From Asaia bogorensis (GTDB lineage: Bacteria; Pseudomonadota; Alphaproteobacteria; Acetobacterales; Acetobacteraceae): DNA of 7,991 nt. The stretch is taken from contig CAMBXJ010000189.1 in NCBI GenBank assembly GCA_945871455.1, positions 1 to 7,991 of the forward strand, in the 5' to 3' direction. The stretch's first letter is position 1; each line of letters begins with the position of its first letter. Under the pieces are notes generated by a model. That model ran no database searches, was not told the DNA's origin, and saw only the letters and a list, made by a program, of their open reading frames with translations. Made by a program: the position numbers and the translations under genes. Shown here one piece after another: positions 1 to 6,088 of the stretch.

Positions 1-233
1 TGCAGAAGACCGTCGGCACGTTGTTTCCGTTCGGCAATATAGAAGAAGTCAGCCGCCAGAACATGGCAATGATGGAACGGGCGTTCAGCCTGTTCGCACC
101 GTTTCGTCGCCCCGATGAGGGGGGCGCCGGCCAGCCCAACGATCCCGCGTTACGGGAAATCGATGCCTTGCGAGCCGAGGTCGATCGCTTGCGCAAGGAA
201 CTCGCGGATGCGAAGGCCAGTGTGAAGGTTTAG
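1..233 (+). CDS. phaR: Polyhydroxyalkanoate synthesis repressor PhaR, C-terminal part (5' end outside window)
   Basis: The reading frame is open from the left edge (first full codon at 3) to a TAG at 231-233, so only about the last 76 residues are seen. A TTG at 21 could be called as a start, but the frame continues upstream as QKTVGT and the gene is better read as truncated by the window. The visible part has the motif FPFGNIEEVSRQNMAMMERA followed by a short Phe/Pro stretch (SLFAPF), which resembles the tail of alphaproteobacterial PhaR proteins. It ends in a charged heptad-like helix (IDALRAEVDRLRKELADAK) that probably forms a coiled coil. In characterised relatives PhaR binds DNA and PHA granules through its N-terminal domain and represses phasin and PHA genes; that domain lies outside the window. 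The gene converges with trpF. The assignment comes from recalled family similarity over a short segment, so it is good but not certain. Confidence 0.72.
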   Translation, partial: QKTVGTLFPFGNIEEVSRQNMAMMERAFSLFAPFRRPDEGGAGQPNDPALREIDALRAEVDRLRKELADAKASVKV

Positions 234-349
234 GGTCACGGCGATCGCGCGGTGTGCCAACGGCGCGAAGACATACAGTAACCGCGGCCCAACCGAGACA
301 ACGCCGGTCTCCAGGATCGGTCAGCCATGCTTGGGCCTGTTGGAACGGG

Positions 350-383
350 GGGCATCCGGATCAGGGTGCCGGTCGCGATGCCC
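350..383. other. Inverted repeat in the phaR/trpF convergent gap
   Basis: Arms GGGCATC (350-356) and GATGCCC (377-383) pair perfectly over 7 bp around a 20-nt loop. The element lies in the 261-nt stretch between the convergent phaR and trpF stops (234-494), where a terminator serving both strands would be expected. Neither strand has a T-run after the stem, so it is not a canonical intrinsic terminator. The same gap also holds a GAGAC/GTCTC hairpin (295-311) and the palindrome AACGGCCGTT (447-456). I see no convincing gene in the gap: the short open frames there are Arg/Pro/Ser-rich and lack family features. Confidence 0.35.
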
Positions 384-494
384 GGCCCTCGACCATCGCA
401 TGCATCGGCACTCAAGGCTCAATCAGCAGTGGTCGGGTTAGCCGGCAACGGCCGTTCGGGGCGGGTCCTTGGCGCATCGACGCTCTGGCCCCGG

Positions 495-1130
495 CTACCT
501 CCCCGCGCCGCGCGCGTTCGCGATGAAGGCGCGGATCAGATCAGGGTCCTTGACCCCACGACTCCTCTCCACCCCGGATGACACGTCAACGGCGGAAGCT
601 CCCGTCGCCCGGATCGCGGACGCGACATTCGCGGGGGTCAGGCCCCCGGCCAGCACCCACGGAGCGGGCGCGGTCCAATCGCGCAGCAGCGACCAGTCGA
701 AGGACACCGCGTTGCCGCCGGGCCGGGTCGCATCGGGCGGAGGCTTGGCCTCCAGCAGCAGCCGATCGGCGCCACGATCGTCGGTTGGCAGGTCGGCGGC
801 GGTGTCGATGGCCACCGCCCGCCAGATCGGCAGGCCAAACCGCGCCCGCAGGCGGTCGAGCGGGGGCAAATTGCCGTAAAGTTGCAGGACATCCAGCCGC
901 AGCGCGTCCAATGCCGTGGCGATCACGGCTTCGGTCGGATCGACGAACAGCCCGACGCGGGGCGGTCCTGCTGGATGGCGCGCGGACAACGAGGCCGCCG
1001 CCGCCGGGGTGACGAAGCGCGGCGATGGCGGGAAAAAGACGAAACCGATCCAGTCGGCCCCGGCTTCGATCGAGCTATCGAAGGCGGCCGGGTCGTTGAT
1101 GCCGCAAATCTTGACCTGGACATCGGTCAT
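495..1130 (-). CDS. trpF: Phosphoribosylanthranilate isomerase
   Basis: This 211-residue TIM-barrel enzyme isomerises N-(5'-phosphoribosyl)anthranilate to CdRP in tryptophan synthesis; it acts in the cytoplasm. The N-terminus has KICGI with Cys9, equivalent to the general-base Cys7 of Thermotoga PRAI. SFDWSLL, VLAGGLTPANV and DVSSGVE (phosphate-binding end of the barrel) follow in the expected order. Length is normal. The frame is open further upstream, but ATG 1130-1128 is chosen because the protein then begins MTDVQVKICG, as in the family, and because it forms a 4-nt ATGA overlap with the pyrF stop, implying translational coupling. An oddity is RLLLEAKPPP: the residue matching the catalytic Asp126 of the family (normally LLD) is Glu127 here (GAG at 752-750). 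trpB does not follow; the gene ends with TAG and then a non-coding gap. The identity is secure; activity with Glu is an open point. Confidence 0.95.
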   Translation of the reverse strand: MTDVQVKICGINDPAAFDSSIEAGADWIGFVFFPPSPRFVTPAAAASLSARHPAGPPRVGLFVDPTEAVIATALDALRLDVLQLYGNLPPLDRLRARFGLPIWRAVAIDTAADLPTDDRGADRLLLEAKPPPDATRPGGNAVSFDWSLLRDWTAPAPWVLAGGLTPANVASAIRATGASAVDVSSGVERSRGVKDPDLIRAFIANARGAGR

Positions 1131-1828
1131 GGCAGGGATGCCACGATCGCGGCGGCCGCGGCGCCCGGATCGGCCTGGGTTGTGATCGGGCGGCCGACGA
1201 CGATCCAATCCGCGCCGGCCTCGACCGCCTGCGCTGGGGTCATGGTCCGTGCCTGATCGCCGGTATCGGCGCCGGCGGGGCGAATCCCCGGCACCACGAG
1301 CCTGGCGGTCGGTCCGAGATGTTGCCGCAACATCGCCACTTCCAGCGGCGAGCAAACCAACCCATCGGCGCCCGACGCCAGCGCCATCCGGCCCAATCGC
1401 ATCACCTGCGCCGCCGCACCGCCGGGCACGCCGATGCCGGCAAGGGTTGCGTCGTCCAGGCTGGTCAGGACCGTCACCGCCAGGATCAGCGGCCGGTGTG
1501 TGCCCGCGGTCTCCGCGGCATCGCGCGCCGCACGGATCATCGCGGGCCCACCGGCGGCGTGGATCGTCACCATCCGCGGCTGCAATGCCAGCACTGCGCG
1601 CATCGCCCCAGCCACCGTGTTCGGGATGTCATGCAGTTTCAGATCGAGGAAGATCGGCCGGCCCCGCACCGCTCGGTAGCCTGTCGCGCCGTTCGCCAGG
1701 AAGAACTCCAACCCCAGCTTGAACAGGCCGACATGCGGCGCGGTCGCCTTCGCCCAACCGGCGGCCTTGTCCGGATCGGTCGTGTCCAGGGCAACGATCA
1801 GTCGCTGCGATGCGGGTTGAGACGTCAT
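1127..1828 (-). CDS. pyrF: Orotidine 5'-phosphate decarboxylase
   Basis: This 233-residue enzyme catalyses the last step of UMP synthesis, OMP to UMP plus CO2, in the cytoplasm. The visible active-site set is complete for the bacterial type: Asp15 (VALDT), Lys37 (FKLGLE), and the signature DLKLHDIPNT at 62-71 with Asp62, Lys64 and Asp67 forming the Asp-Lys-Asp array. Later come PGIRPAGADTGDQARTMTPAQA and VVGRPI, the phosphate-gripping segments. Length matches the usual 230-240 residues. The start ATG 1828-1826 overlaps the lapA stop by 4 nt (ATGA), and the pyrF stop overlaps the trpF start in the same way, so the three are almost certainly co-translated on one message. pyrF and trpF both encode TIM-barrel enzymes acting on phosphoribosyl substrates. 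Confidence 0.97.
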   Translation of the reverse strand: MTSQPASQRLIVALDTTDPDKAAGWAKATAPHVGLFKLGLEFFLANGATGYRAVRGRPIFLDLKLHDIPNTVAGAMRAVLALQPRMVTIHAAGGPAMIRAARDAAETAGTHRPLILAVTVLTSLDDATLAGIGVPGGAAAQVMRLGRMALASGADGLVCSPLEVAMLRQHLGPTARLVVPGIRPAGADTGDQARTMTPAQAVEAGADWIVVGRPITTQADPGAAAAAIVASLP

Positions 1829-2127
1829 GTGGATGGCGGCGGCATGGCGTGGATCGGCAAACGCGCCTTCAATTCCCGCACCTGCGCCTCCAGAAGCCGC
1901 ACCGCCTGTTCCGCTCGTCGGGCGCGGTGGCGCTGGCTAAGCTCGTTGAGCCAGACGAGAACGCCGCCGATCAGCAGGGCAAGCCCGGTGGCGCCGATCA
2001 TGGCCAGCGACAGCGGCAGTTCCAGGGCGAAGTCGGTGGGCCAGAGGGCCAGACGCACCGGCGCGGTGTTCGACAGCGCGAACAGCACCAGAAACAGCAG
2101 AAGCGGGACGGCGATCAAAAGGCGCAT
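1825..2127 (-). CDS. LapA-like inner-membrane protein (DUF1049 family)
   Basis: This 100-residue protein is predicted to have a hydrophobic N-terminal helix (about residues 2-19, LLIAVPLLLFLVLFALSN), a short loop with TAPVRLALWP, a second membrane helix (about 38-59) and a basic, coiled-coil-like tail (RHRARRAEQAVRLLEAQVRELKARL). This two-helix plus charged-tail plan, with the SN(T/x)xPVxLxLWP-type loop, is that of LapA/YciS-like proteins; E. coli LapA works with LapB in regulating LPS synthesis. Whether this protein has that role is inference. I chose ATG 2127-2125, giving the family's usual N-terminus. An AGGAG lies 14 nt upstream, which is rather far; an in-frame GTG (V-I-E-S-M) is too close to it, and a TTG at 2178 would add 17 atypical residues. 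The stop overlaps the pyrF start. In many alphaproteobacteria a gene of this kind follows ihfB. Confidence 0.85.
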   Translation of the reverse strand: MRLLIAVPLLLFLVLFALSNTAPVRLALWPTDFALELPLSLAMIGATGLALLIGGVLVWLNELSQRHRARRAEQAVRLLEAQVRELKARLPIHAMPPPST

Positions 2128-2240
2128 GGATTCGATCACTGCTCCTGGGGCGCGTTCAACCTGACTATGAACCGGCAAAGCGCTTCGCCCGATTGCCTGT
2201 TACTAACCGCCCGAACGCCTGGCCGATAGCGTGCCCTTAT

Positions 2241-2267
2241 CGTCATTGCCGGGCTTGTCCGGGCAAT
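2241..2267. repeat. REP-like intergenic palindrome
   Basis: The core has arms ATTGCC (2245-2250) and GGCAAT (2262-2267) around a GC-rich centre containing GGGCTTGTCCG. It is preceded by CGTC, giving the form CGTCATTGCCGGGCTTGTCC. This closely resembles the short palindrome scattered in many copies between genes of alphaproteobacteria, typically a CGTCATTGCCGGGC...-type hairpin; that likeness is from memory. Only one copy lies in this window. It sits between ihfB and lapA and would form a hairpin in RNA read from either strand. Confidence 0.6.
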
Positions 2268-2291
2268 CCGCCCCCTGCCGTTGAAGCGAGG

Positions 2292-2339
2292 GTCGCCGGG
2301 AAGGCGACATTGACGAGAGGGACGGCACATCGGTCAATG
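2292..2339. repeat. Two adjoining inverted repeats between ihfB and lapA
   Basis: A tight hairpin has arms GTCGCC (2292-2297) and GGCGAC (2303-2308) with loop GGGAA. It shares its last base with a second inverted repeat having arms CATTGAC (2308-2314) and GTCAATG (2333-2339), an 18-nt spacer and perfect 7-bp pairing. Together with the REP-like palindrome at 2241-2267 they fill most of the central part of the 295-nt gap 2128-2422. There is no T-run after the hairpin on the minus strand, so a classical intrinsic terminator of ihfB is not supported. The paired structure could slow or process read-through into lapA-pyrF-trpF, or could simply be part of a mosaic repeat. Confidence 0.5.
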
Positions 2340-2422
2340 GTCAGGGTCGTTGGTCTGAGAGTGTGAACCAGGATCTCGCCGGTGTGCGCTCGCCGCGATC
2401 CTGCTTCTGGATAGGCGGCCTG

Positions 2423-2743
2423 TCAGGCGGTTTTGCGCTTCGTCTCCCGACGGGCTGGCTTGCCGCCGCGATTGACCCGTTCGCGCAGTTCCTTGCCGGC
2501 CTTGAAGAACGGCACCGATTTTTCGTCCACCGGCACGGCCTCCCCGGTGCGGGGGTTGCGGCCGGTGCGGGCGTTGCGGTGCTTGATGGTGAAAGCGCCA
2601 AAGCCCCGCAGTTCCACGCGAGACCCTTCTGCCAGAGCCTGGGCGATCTGGTCGAAGATGGTTCCGACAATCAGTTCCACATCCGCGCCGCGGAGATGGG
2701 AATTGGCTTCGGCGATCTGGGCTATCAGTTCTGACTTTGTCAC
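2423..2743 (-). CDS. ihfB: Integration host factor subunit beta
   Basis: This 106-residue HU/IHF-family DNA-bending protein pairs with IHF alpha in the nucleoid. It begins (GTG)[10 protein letters not shown] and contains the family signature [20 protein letters not shown] (45-63) running into P64RTGE. Pro64 in RNPRTG matches the proline that intercalates at the IHF-induced kink. The C-terminal tail is longer and more basic ([12 protein letters not shown]) than in E. coli IHF beta (94 residues), as is common in alphaproteobacteria. Start choice: the frame is open 16 codons further up, but GTG 2743-2741 gives the conserved N-terminus and lies just after the sppA stop (17-nt gap). A weak GGA-type ribosome binding site is seen. 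Beta rather than alpha or HU is chosen from TKSELI and from the position downstream of rpsA, where ihfB lies in most proteobacteria. Confidence 0.95.
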   Translation of the reverse strand: MTKSELIAQIAEANSHLRGADVELIVGTIFDQIAQALAEGSRVELRGFGAFTIKHRNARTGRNPRTGEAVPVDEKSVPFFKAGKELRERVNRGGKPARRETKRKTA

Positions 2744-2760
2744 GGGCGTTGTTCCGCGGT

Positions 2761-3684
2761 TCAATTGCCCGAACGTTGCCAGATGGCCCATCCCCCGTCA
2801 ATCCTAACGCTTTGTGAAATCAGTGTTTTCCAAATAGATTCGACAACCTGTCCCAAACTGCCAGAGATCGCCCGTTCGGCCAGTCCAACCGTCGTGATCG
2901 TTTCGATCGGCAGGTCCGCGGAAACATCCTTTTCCGCCGCCAGCCAGAGTCGTGCCTCCGGCTCCCCGCCGATGGCGTCGATCAGGCCCACGGCGAGCGC
3001 CTGCCGTCCGGTATAGGCGCGCCCATCCGCCAGTTCGCGCACCTTGTCCGGATCCATCTTGCGGCCCTTGGCGACCATGCCGACAAACTGGTCGTACATA
3101 TCCAGCACCAGACCACGCAGAACCTCCCGTCCGGCTGGGGAGGTGGGCTTCGTCAAGCTGGGCTGGTCTTTCAGCGGTCCGGACGAGATTGCCTCGGTCG
3201 TGATGCCGAGTTTGGAGAGCAGGCCGGAGACTTCCCCTGTTTCCATCAAGACGCCGATGGATCCGGTCAGGGTCGCTTCGCGGGCGAACACCCGTTCGGC
3301 CGGCATTGCGATCATGTACCCGGCTGAGGCCGCCACACCCCCCATCACCGCGACGACCGGCTTCTTCCGGGCGAACCGAGCGATGGCGTGGTGGAGGCTT
3401 TCGCCCCCCGCGACGGTGCCGCCGGGGCTGTTGATCGAGACCACAAGGGCTTTCGCGTGCGGATCGTCGGCAACGTCGTCCAGGGCGGCGATCAGCTTTC
3501 GATCTTCGGTGATGATCCCGCTGATCGACAGCCGAGCAACGTAATCGCCGCTGAACGCGAGGCCTCGGTCCAACAGCACGGCTACCGCGGCGGCCATGAT
3601 CGCGAGGACGGAAAAACTCCGCCAAAAGACAAGGCGGCGCTTGAGGCGCCGCCTGTCCAGTAGCAGGTCGGTTTCGAGAGACAC
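2761..3684 (-). CDS. sppA: Signal peptide peptidase SppA, short (36K) type
   Basis: This 307-residue serine protease of the inner membrane degrades signal peptides left after export. An N-terminal membrane anchor is visible at about residues 19-38, after a very basic cytoplasmic start (DRRRLKRR). The S49 peptidase core follows: [13 protein letters not shown] (about 84-96), [20 protein letters not shown] with nucleophile Ser120, TLTGSIGV, and SSGPLKDQ with Lys172 as general base. The 52-residue Ser-Lys spacing equals that of Bacillus SppA (Ser147/Lys199). This is the single-domain form, about half the size of E. coli SppA. The start is GTG 3684-3682, only 10 nt after the rpsA stop. No good Shine-Dalgarno precedes it, and a 13-nt palindrome (3683-3695) bridges the stop and start, so translation probably depends on ribosomes finishing rpsA. 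Confidence 0.94.
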   Translation of the reverse strand: MSLETDLLLDRRRLKRRLVFWRSFSVLAIMAAAVAVLLDRGLAFSGDYVARLSISGIITEDRKLIAALDDVADDPHAKALVVSINSPGGTVAGGESLHHAIARFARKKPVVAVMGGVAASAGYMIAMPAERVFAREATLTGSIGVLMETGEVSGLLSKLGITTEAISSGPLKDQPSLTKPTSPAGREVLRGLVLDMYDQFVGMVAKGRKMDPDKVRELADGRAYTGRQALAVGLIDAIGGEPEARLWLAAEKDVSADLPIETITTVGLAERAISGSLGQVVESIWKTLISQSVRIDGGWAIWQRSGN

Positions 3685-3695
3685 CGACCGTCGGT
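3683..3695. promoter_or_regulatory. Palindrome bridging the rpsA stop and sppA start
   Basis: ACCGAC and GTCGGT flank a single C, giving a perfect 13-nt palindrome that covers the last base of the rpsA TGA and two bases of the sppA GTG. In RNA it could form a 5-bp stem with a 3-nt loop over the ribosome-binding region of sppA. A coupling role is inferred from position only. Confidence 0.3.
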
Positions 3696-5434
3696 CAGTT
3701 GTTCTCTTGCGCCAACTGGTTGCGACGACGGATCGCGGCCCCCAGAATGTCGCCCAGCGAAGCGCCGGAGTCCGAAGAACCGAATTCGGCCATGGCCTGC
3801 TTCTCTTCCTCGACTTCCTTGCCCTTGATGGTCAGGGTCAGCTTGCGTGCCGCACGATCGACCGCGGTGATCTTCGCGTCGACCTTTTCGCCAACGGCAA
3901 ACCGGTCGGGCCGCTGATCGCCCTTGTCACGTGCCAGTTCGGCGCGACGGATGAAGCCCGTCAGCACGTCGTTGACCTTCACCTCGATCCCGTTGGCCTG
4001 CACCGCGCTGACCACGCAGGTCACGACATCGCCCTTGTGGACGGTGTCGAGCACGGTCGCCGCCGGATCGTCGCGAAGCTGCTTGATACCCAGGCTGATC
4101 CGTTCCTTCTCGACATCGACGTCGAGCACCTTCGCCTTGACGTTGGATCCCTTTTCGAACTTGGCCATCGCCAGCTCGCCGGGTTCGTCCCAGGACAGGT
4201 CGGACATGTGGACCATGCCGTCGATATCCGCCGACAGGCCGATGAACAGGCCGAATTCCGTGATGTTGCGGATTTCGCCCTCGACCTCGGTGCCGATCGG
4301 ATGCTCCTCGACGAACTGCTCCCACGGATTGCGCTGGACCTGCTTGATACCCAGCGAAATGCGGCGCTTGGAGCTGTCGACGTCGAGGACCGTGACGTCG
4401 ACTTCCTGGCTGGTGGAAACGATCTTGCCAGGATGGACGTTCTTCTTGGTCCAGGACATTTCCGACACGTGGACCAGGCCTTCGACGCCCGGTTCCAGCT
4501 CGACGAATGCGCCGTAGTCGGTGATGTTGGTGACGCGGCCGCTGTATTTGGCGCCCGGCGGGTATTTCGCCGCCACGCCTTCCCACGGATCGGTCTCCAA
4601 CTGCTTCATGCCCAGGCTGATGCGCTGGGTGTCGGAGTTGAAGCGGATCACCTGCACCTTGACCTGCTGGCCGATCTGCAAGGCTTCCGACGGGTGGTTG
4701 ATGCGGCGCCAGGCAACGTCGGTAACGTGCAGCAGTCCGTCCACGCCGCCGAGATCGACGAACGCACCGTAATCGGTGATGTTCTTGACCACGCCGTCCA
4801 GGATCATGCCTTCCTTGAGGCCCTGGATCAGTTCACTGCGCTGTTCCGCCCGCGTCTCTTCCAGAACCGCTCGGCGGGACACGACGATGTTGCCGCGGGC
4901 GCGGTCCATCTTCAGGATCTGGAACGGCTGCGGGCTTCCCATCAGCGGGCCGACGTCGCGCACGGGGCGGATATCGACCTGGCTGCCTGGCAGGAACGCC
5001 ACCGCGCCGCCGAGATCGACGGTGAAGCCGCCCTTGACCCGGCCATAGATGGTGCCGTTGACGCGCTGCTGACCCTCGAACGCCTTTTCCAGGTTCGTCC
5101 AGGCTTCCTCGCGGCGGGCCTTTTCACGGGACAGCACGATGGAACCGTCGCGGTCCTCATAGCGCTCGACATAAAGCTCGATCAGGTCGCCGGGCTTGAC
5201 TTCCGGCTTGACGCCGGGTGGGCCGAATTCCTTCAGCAGGACCCGACCCTCGGACTTCAGTCCGACATCGACGACCGCGTAATCGTCGGTCAGTCGAAGG
5301 ACGCGCCCGGTGACGACGGAGCCGTCAAATCCGGTATCACGACCGAGGGTTTCATCAAGAAGAGAGGCGAAGTCCTCGCCTGCAAAGTGGTCTTGCGCGG
5401 GCGCCGGGGCGCGTGCGGTGGCGGATAGTGCCAT
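3695..5434 (-). CDS. rpsA: 30S ribosomal protein S1
   Basis: This 579-residue protein has six S1 (OB-fold) repeats at about residues 37-104, 121-187, 208-277, 293-365, 380-452 and 466-538. S1 binds mRNA on the small subunit and helps initiation on weakly structured or SD-poor messages. Repeats 3-5 carry the classic pattern NITDYGAF(V/x)xL, GLxHVxxxxW and RISLG(M/I)KQ. The first two are more divergent and would be the ribosome- and S2-binding pair, as in E. coli. The tail (EVEEEKQAMAEFGSSDSGAS, then LGDILG and a basic end) is typical of alphaproteobacterial S1. The N-terminus (ATARAPAPAQDHFAGEDFASLLDE) is extended and low in complexity, but ATG 5434-5432 is the best start. The ribosome binding site is weak (GGAA well upstream), as is common for rpsA, which is usually autoregulated through its leader. 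cmk, the frequent upstream neighbour, is absent here; sppA follows after 10 nt. Confidence 0.98.
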   Translation of the reverse strand: MALSATARAPAPAQDHFAGEDFASLLDETLGRDTGFDGSVVTGRVLRLTDDYAVVDVGLKSEGRVLLKEFGPPGVKPEVKPGDLIELYVERYEDRDGSIVLSREKARREEAWTNLEKAFEGQQRVNGTIYGRVKGGFTVDLGGAVAFLPGSQVDIRPVRDVGPLMGSPQPFQILKMDRARGNIVVSRRAVLEETRAEQRSELIQGLKEGMILDGVVKNITDYGAFVDLGGVDGLLHVTDVAWRRINHPSEALQIGQQVKVQVIRFNSDTQRISLGMKQLETDPWEGVAAKYPPGAKYSGRVTNITDYGAFVELEPGVEGLVHVSEMSWTKKNVHPGKIVSTSQEVDVTVLDVDSSKRRISLGIKQVQRNPWEQFVEEHPIGTEVEGEIRNITEFGLFIGLSADIDGMVHMSDLSWDEPGELAMAKFEKGSNVKAKVLDVDVEKERISLGIKQLRDDPAATVLDTVHKGDVVTCVVSAVQANGIEVKVNDVLTGFIRRAELARDKGDQRPDRFAVGEKVDAKITAVDRAARKLTLTIKGKEVEEEKQAMAEFGSSDSGASLGDILGAAIRRRNQLAQENN

Positions 5435-5461
5435 GTGGCGGTTGGTTTCCGTTACGGATGT

Positions 5462-5476
5462 CCGGCTAGGCGCCGG
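5462..5476. promoter_or_regulatory. rpsA leader hairpin proximal to the start codon
   Basis: CCGGC (5462-5466) and GCCGG (5472-5476) form a perfect 5-bp stem with loop TAGGC (plus-strand reading). It lies about 28 nt upstream of the rpsA ATG, inside the presumed 5' untranslated region, where structure could limit ribosome entry. Confidence 0.35.
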
Positions 5477-5520
5477 GGGTTGCCGTGGTATGCGCGCTTC
5501 TTATGGTTGAAACACGGCTT

Positions 5521-5540
5521 GCCCGCGGATCAACGCGGGC
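5521..5540. promoter_or_regulatory. Strong GC hairpin in the rpsA leader
   Basis: GCCCGCG (5521-5527) and CGCGGGC (5534-5540) pair perfectly over 7 bp, all G-C, around GATCAA. No T-run follows on the minus strand (AAGCCGTG comes next), so a simple terminator for the upstream toxin gene is unlikely. A leader structure, or a factor-assisted or partial terminator, fits better. Confidence 0.45.
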
Positions 5541-5561
5541 CGGGTTAAAGATGGATAACGA

Positions 5562-5580
5562 ATGTCCGGAAGTCGGACAT
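5562..5580. promoter_or_regulatory. Second 7-bp palindrome upstream of rpsA
   Basis: ATGTCCG (5562-5568) and CGGACAT (5574-5580) are perfect inverted copies with a 5-nt centre. The element begins within a few bases of the expected transcription start of the candidate promoter at 5588-5615. It could therefore be a transcript-end hairpin or a dimer-binding operator. ATGTCCGG recurs once at 5458-5465 in the same leader. Confidence 0.4.
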
Positions 5581-5587
5581 AAAGGCA

Positions 5588-5615
5588 GACATAGAACGGT
5601 CGGCGTCCGAGTCAA
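5588..5615 (-). promoter_or_regulatory. Candidate promoter for rpsA
   Basis: Read on the minus strand, TTGACT (5615-5610) matches the sigma-70 -35 box at 5 of 6 positions. After 16 nt comes TATGTC (5593-5588), a weaker -10 that keeps the initial TAT. It is correctly oriented and placed about 150 nt before the rpsA ATG, just after the toxin stop, so rpsA would have its own promoter rather than depend on the toxin-antitoxin message. Confidence 0.45.
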
Positions 5616-5658
5616 GTGCGAACGACCGATCGCCTCGAACGAGCGCGACCTGCCGCTA

Positions 5659-6063
5659 TCAATCCGTCGTCCCCGCGTCCCATACGACCGTCGGACCCAG
5701 GGTATGAAAGATCGCATCGCCGCTGACGATTGGCATCTGTTCCCGCAGTGCCTGCCCGGCCAGCATCCGGTCGAACGGGTCGCGGTGCGGGCTTTCCAGC
5801 GATCCCGCAAGCCGAGCGTGTTCCATGCTGACGGGGAGGGGGATGAAGCGGGAGCGGCGGAGATGAGTGTCGAAATCGTTGATGAGGGGAGCGACTTCGG
5901 GCCATTTTCCCAGGCGGTATTTCGTCGCGATTTCCCACGCCGTGGCGGCGCTGACATGGACCGCGTTGCCGGGTGCGGCGATGGCGGCCCGAGCCGTTGC
6001 CGGCAGGCGCCGGTCATCGGTCCACCACCAGACCAGGGTATGCGTATCCAGCAGCAACTTCAT
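5659..6063 (-). CDS. PIN-domain toxin of a type II toxin-antitoxin pair (VapC-like)
   Basis: This 134-residue protein is a single PIN domain, a metal-dependent endoribonuclease fold. The acidic set is visible: Asp6 in LLLDTHTLVWW, Glu44 in SAATAWEIATKYRLGK, Asp95/Asp98 in HRDPFDRMLAGQA, and Asp116 in VSGDAIFHTLG. WEIA.K..LGK and DPFDR..AGQA are hallmarks of the chromosomal VapC-like branch that pairs with Phd-type antitoxins. No catalytic residue is missing, so the toxin looks intact. ATG 6063-6061 follows the antitoxin stop by 25 nt and has an AGGCGG-like ribosome binding site, fitting one operon with the antitoxin first. Such toxins cleave tRNA or mRNA when the antitoxin is lost; the target here cannot be read from sequence. 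The gene lies directly upstream of the rpsA leader on the same strand. Confidence 0.93.
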   Translation of the reverse strand: MKLLLDTHTLVWWWTDDRRLPATARAAIAAPGNAVHVSAATAWEIATKYRLGKWPEVAPLINDFDTHLRRSRFIPLPVSMEHARLAGSLESPHRDPFDRMLAGQALREQMPIVSGDAIFHTLGPTVVWDAGTTD

Positions 6064-6088
6064 TCCGGCCGCCTGATTGCCGTTGGTT

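Noticed and set aside
240..252. GGCGATCGCGCGG repeated near both ends of the window (also 7968-7980)
   Set aside because: A shared 13-mer built around GCGATCGC is plausible by chance or as a common motif in GC-rich DNA; the flanks do not match, so it is not evidence of a mobile element.
1319..2164. 281-codon plus-strand open frame over pyrF and lapA
   Set aside because: It is antisense to two recognised genes, and its Arg/His/Gln-rich translation has no family features.
2418..2435. GCCTG-T-CAGGC palindrome followed by TTTT on the plus strand
   Set aside because: It resembles a plus-strand terminator, but it overlaps the ihfB stop and no plus-strand gene ends there. On the minus strand no T-run follows.
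3596..5428. 610-codon open frame on the plus strand, antisense to rpsA
   Set aside because: It lies opposite a certain S1 gene, has no recognisable domain, and its Asp/Leu/Val/His-rich composition is what the complement of GC-rich S1 repeats gives. Long antisense frames are expected at this base composition.
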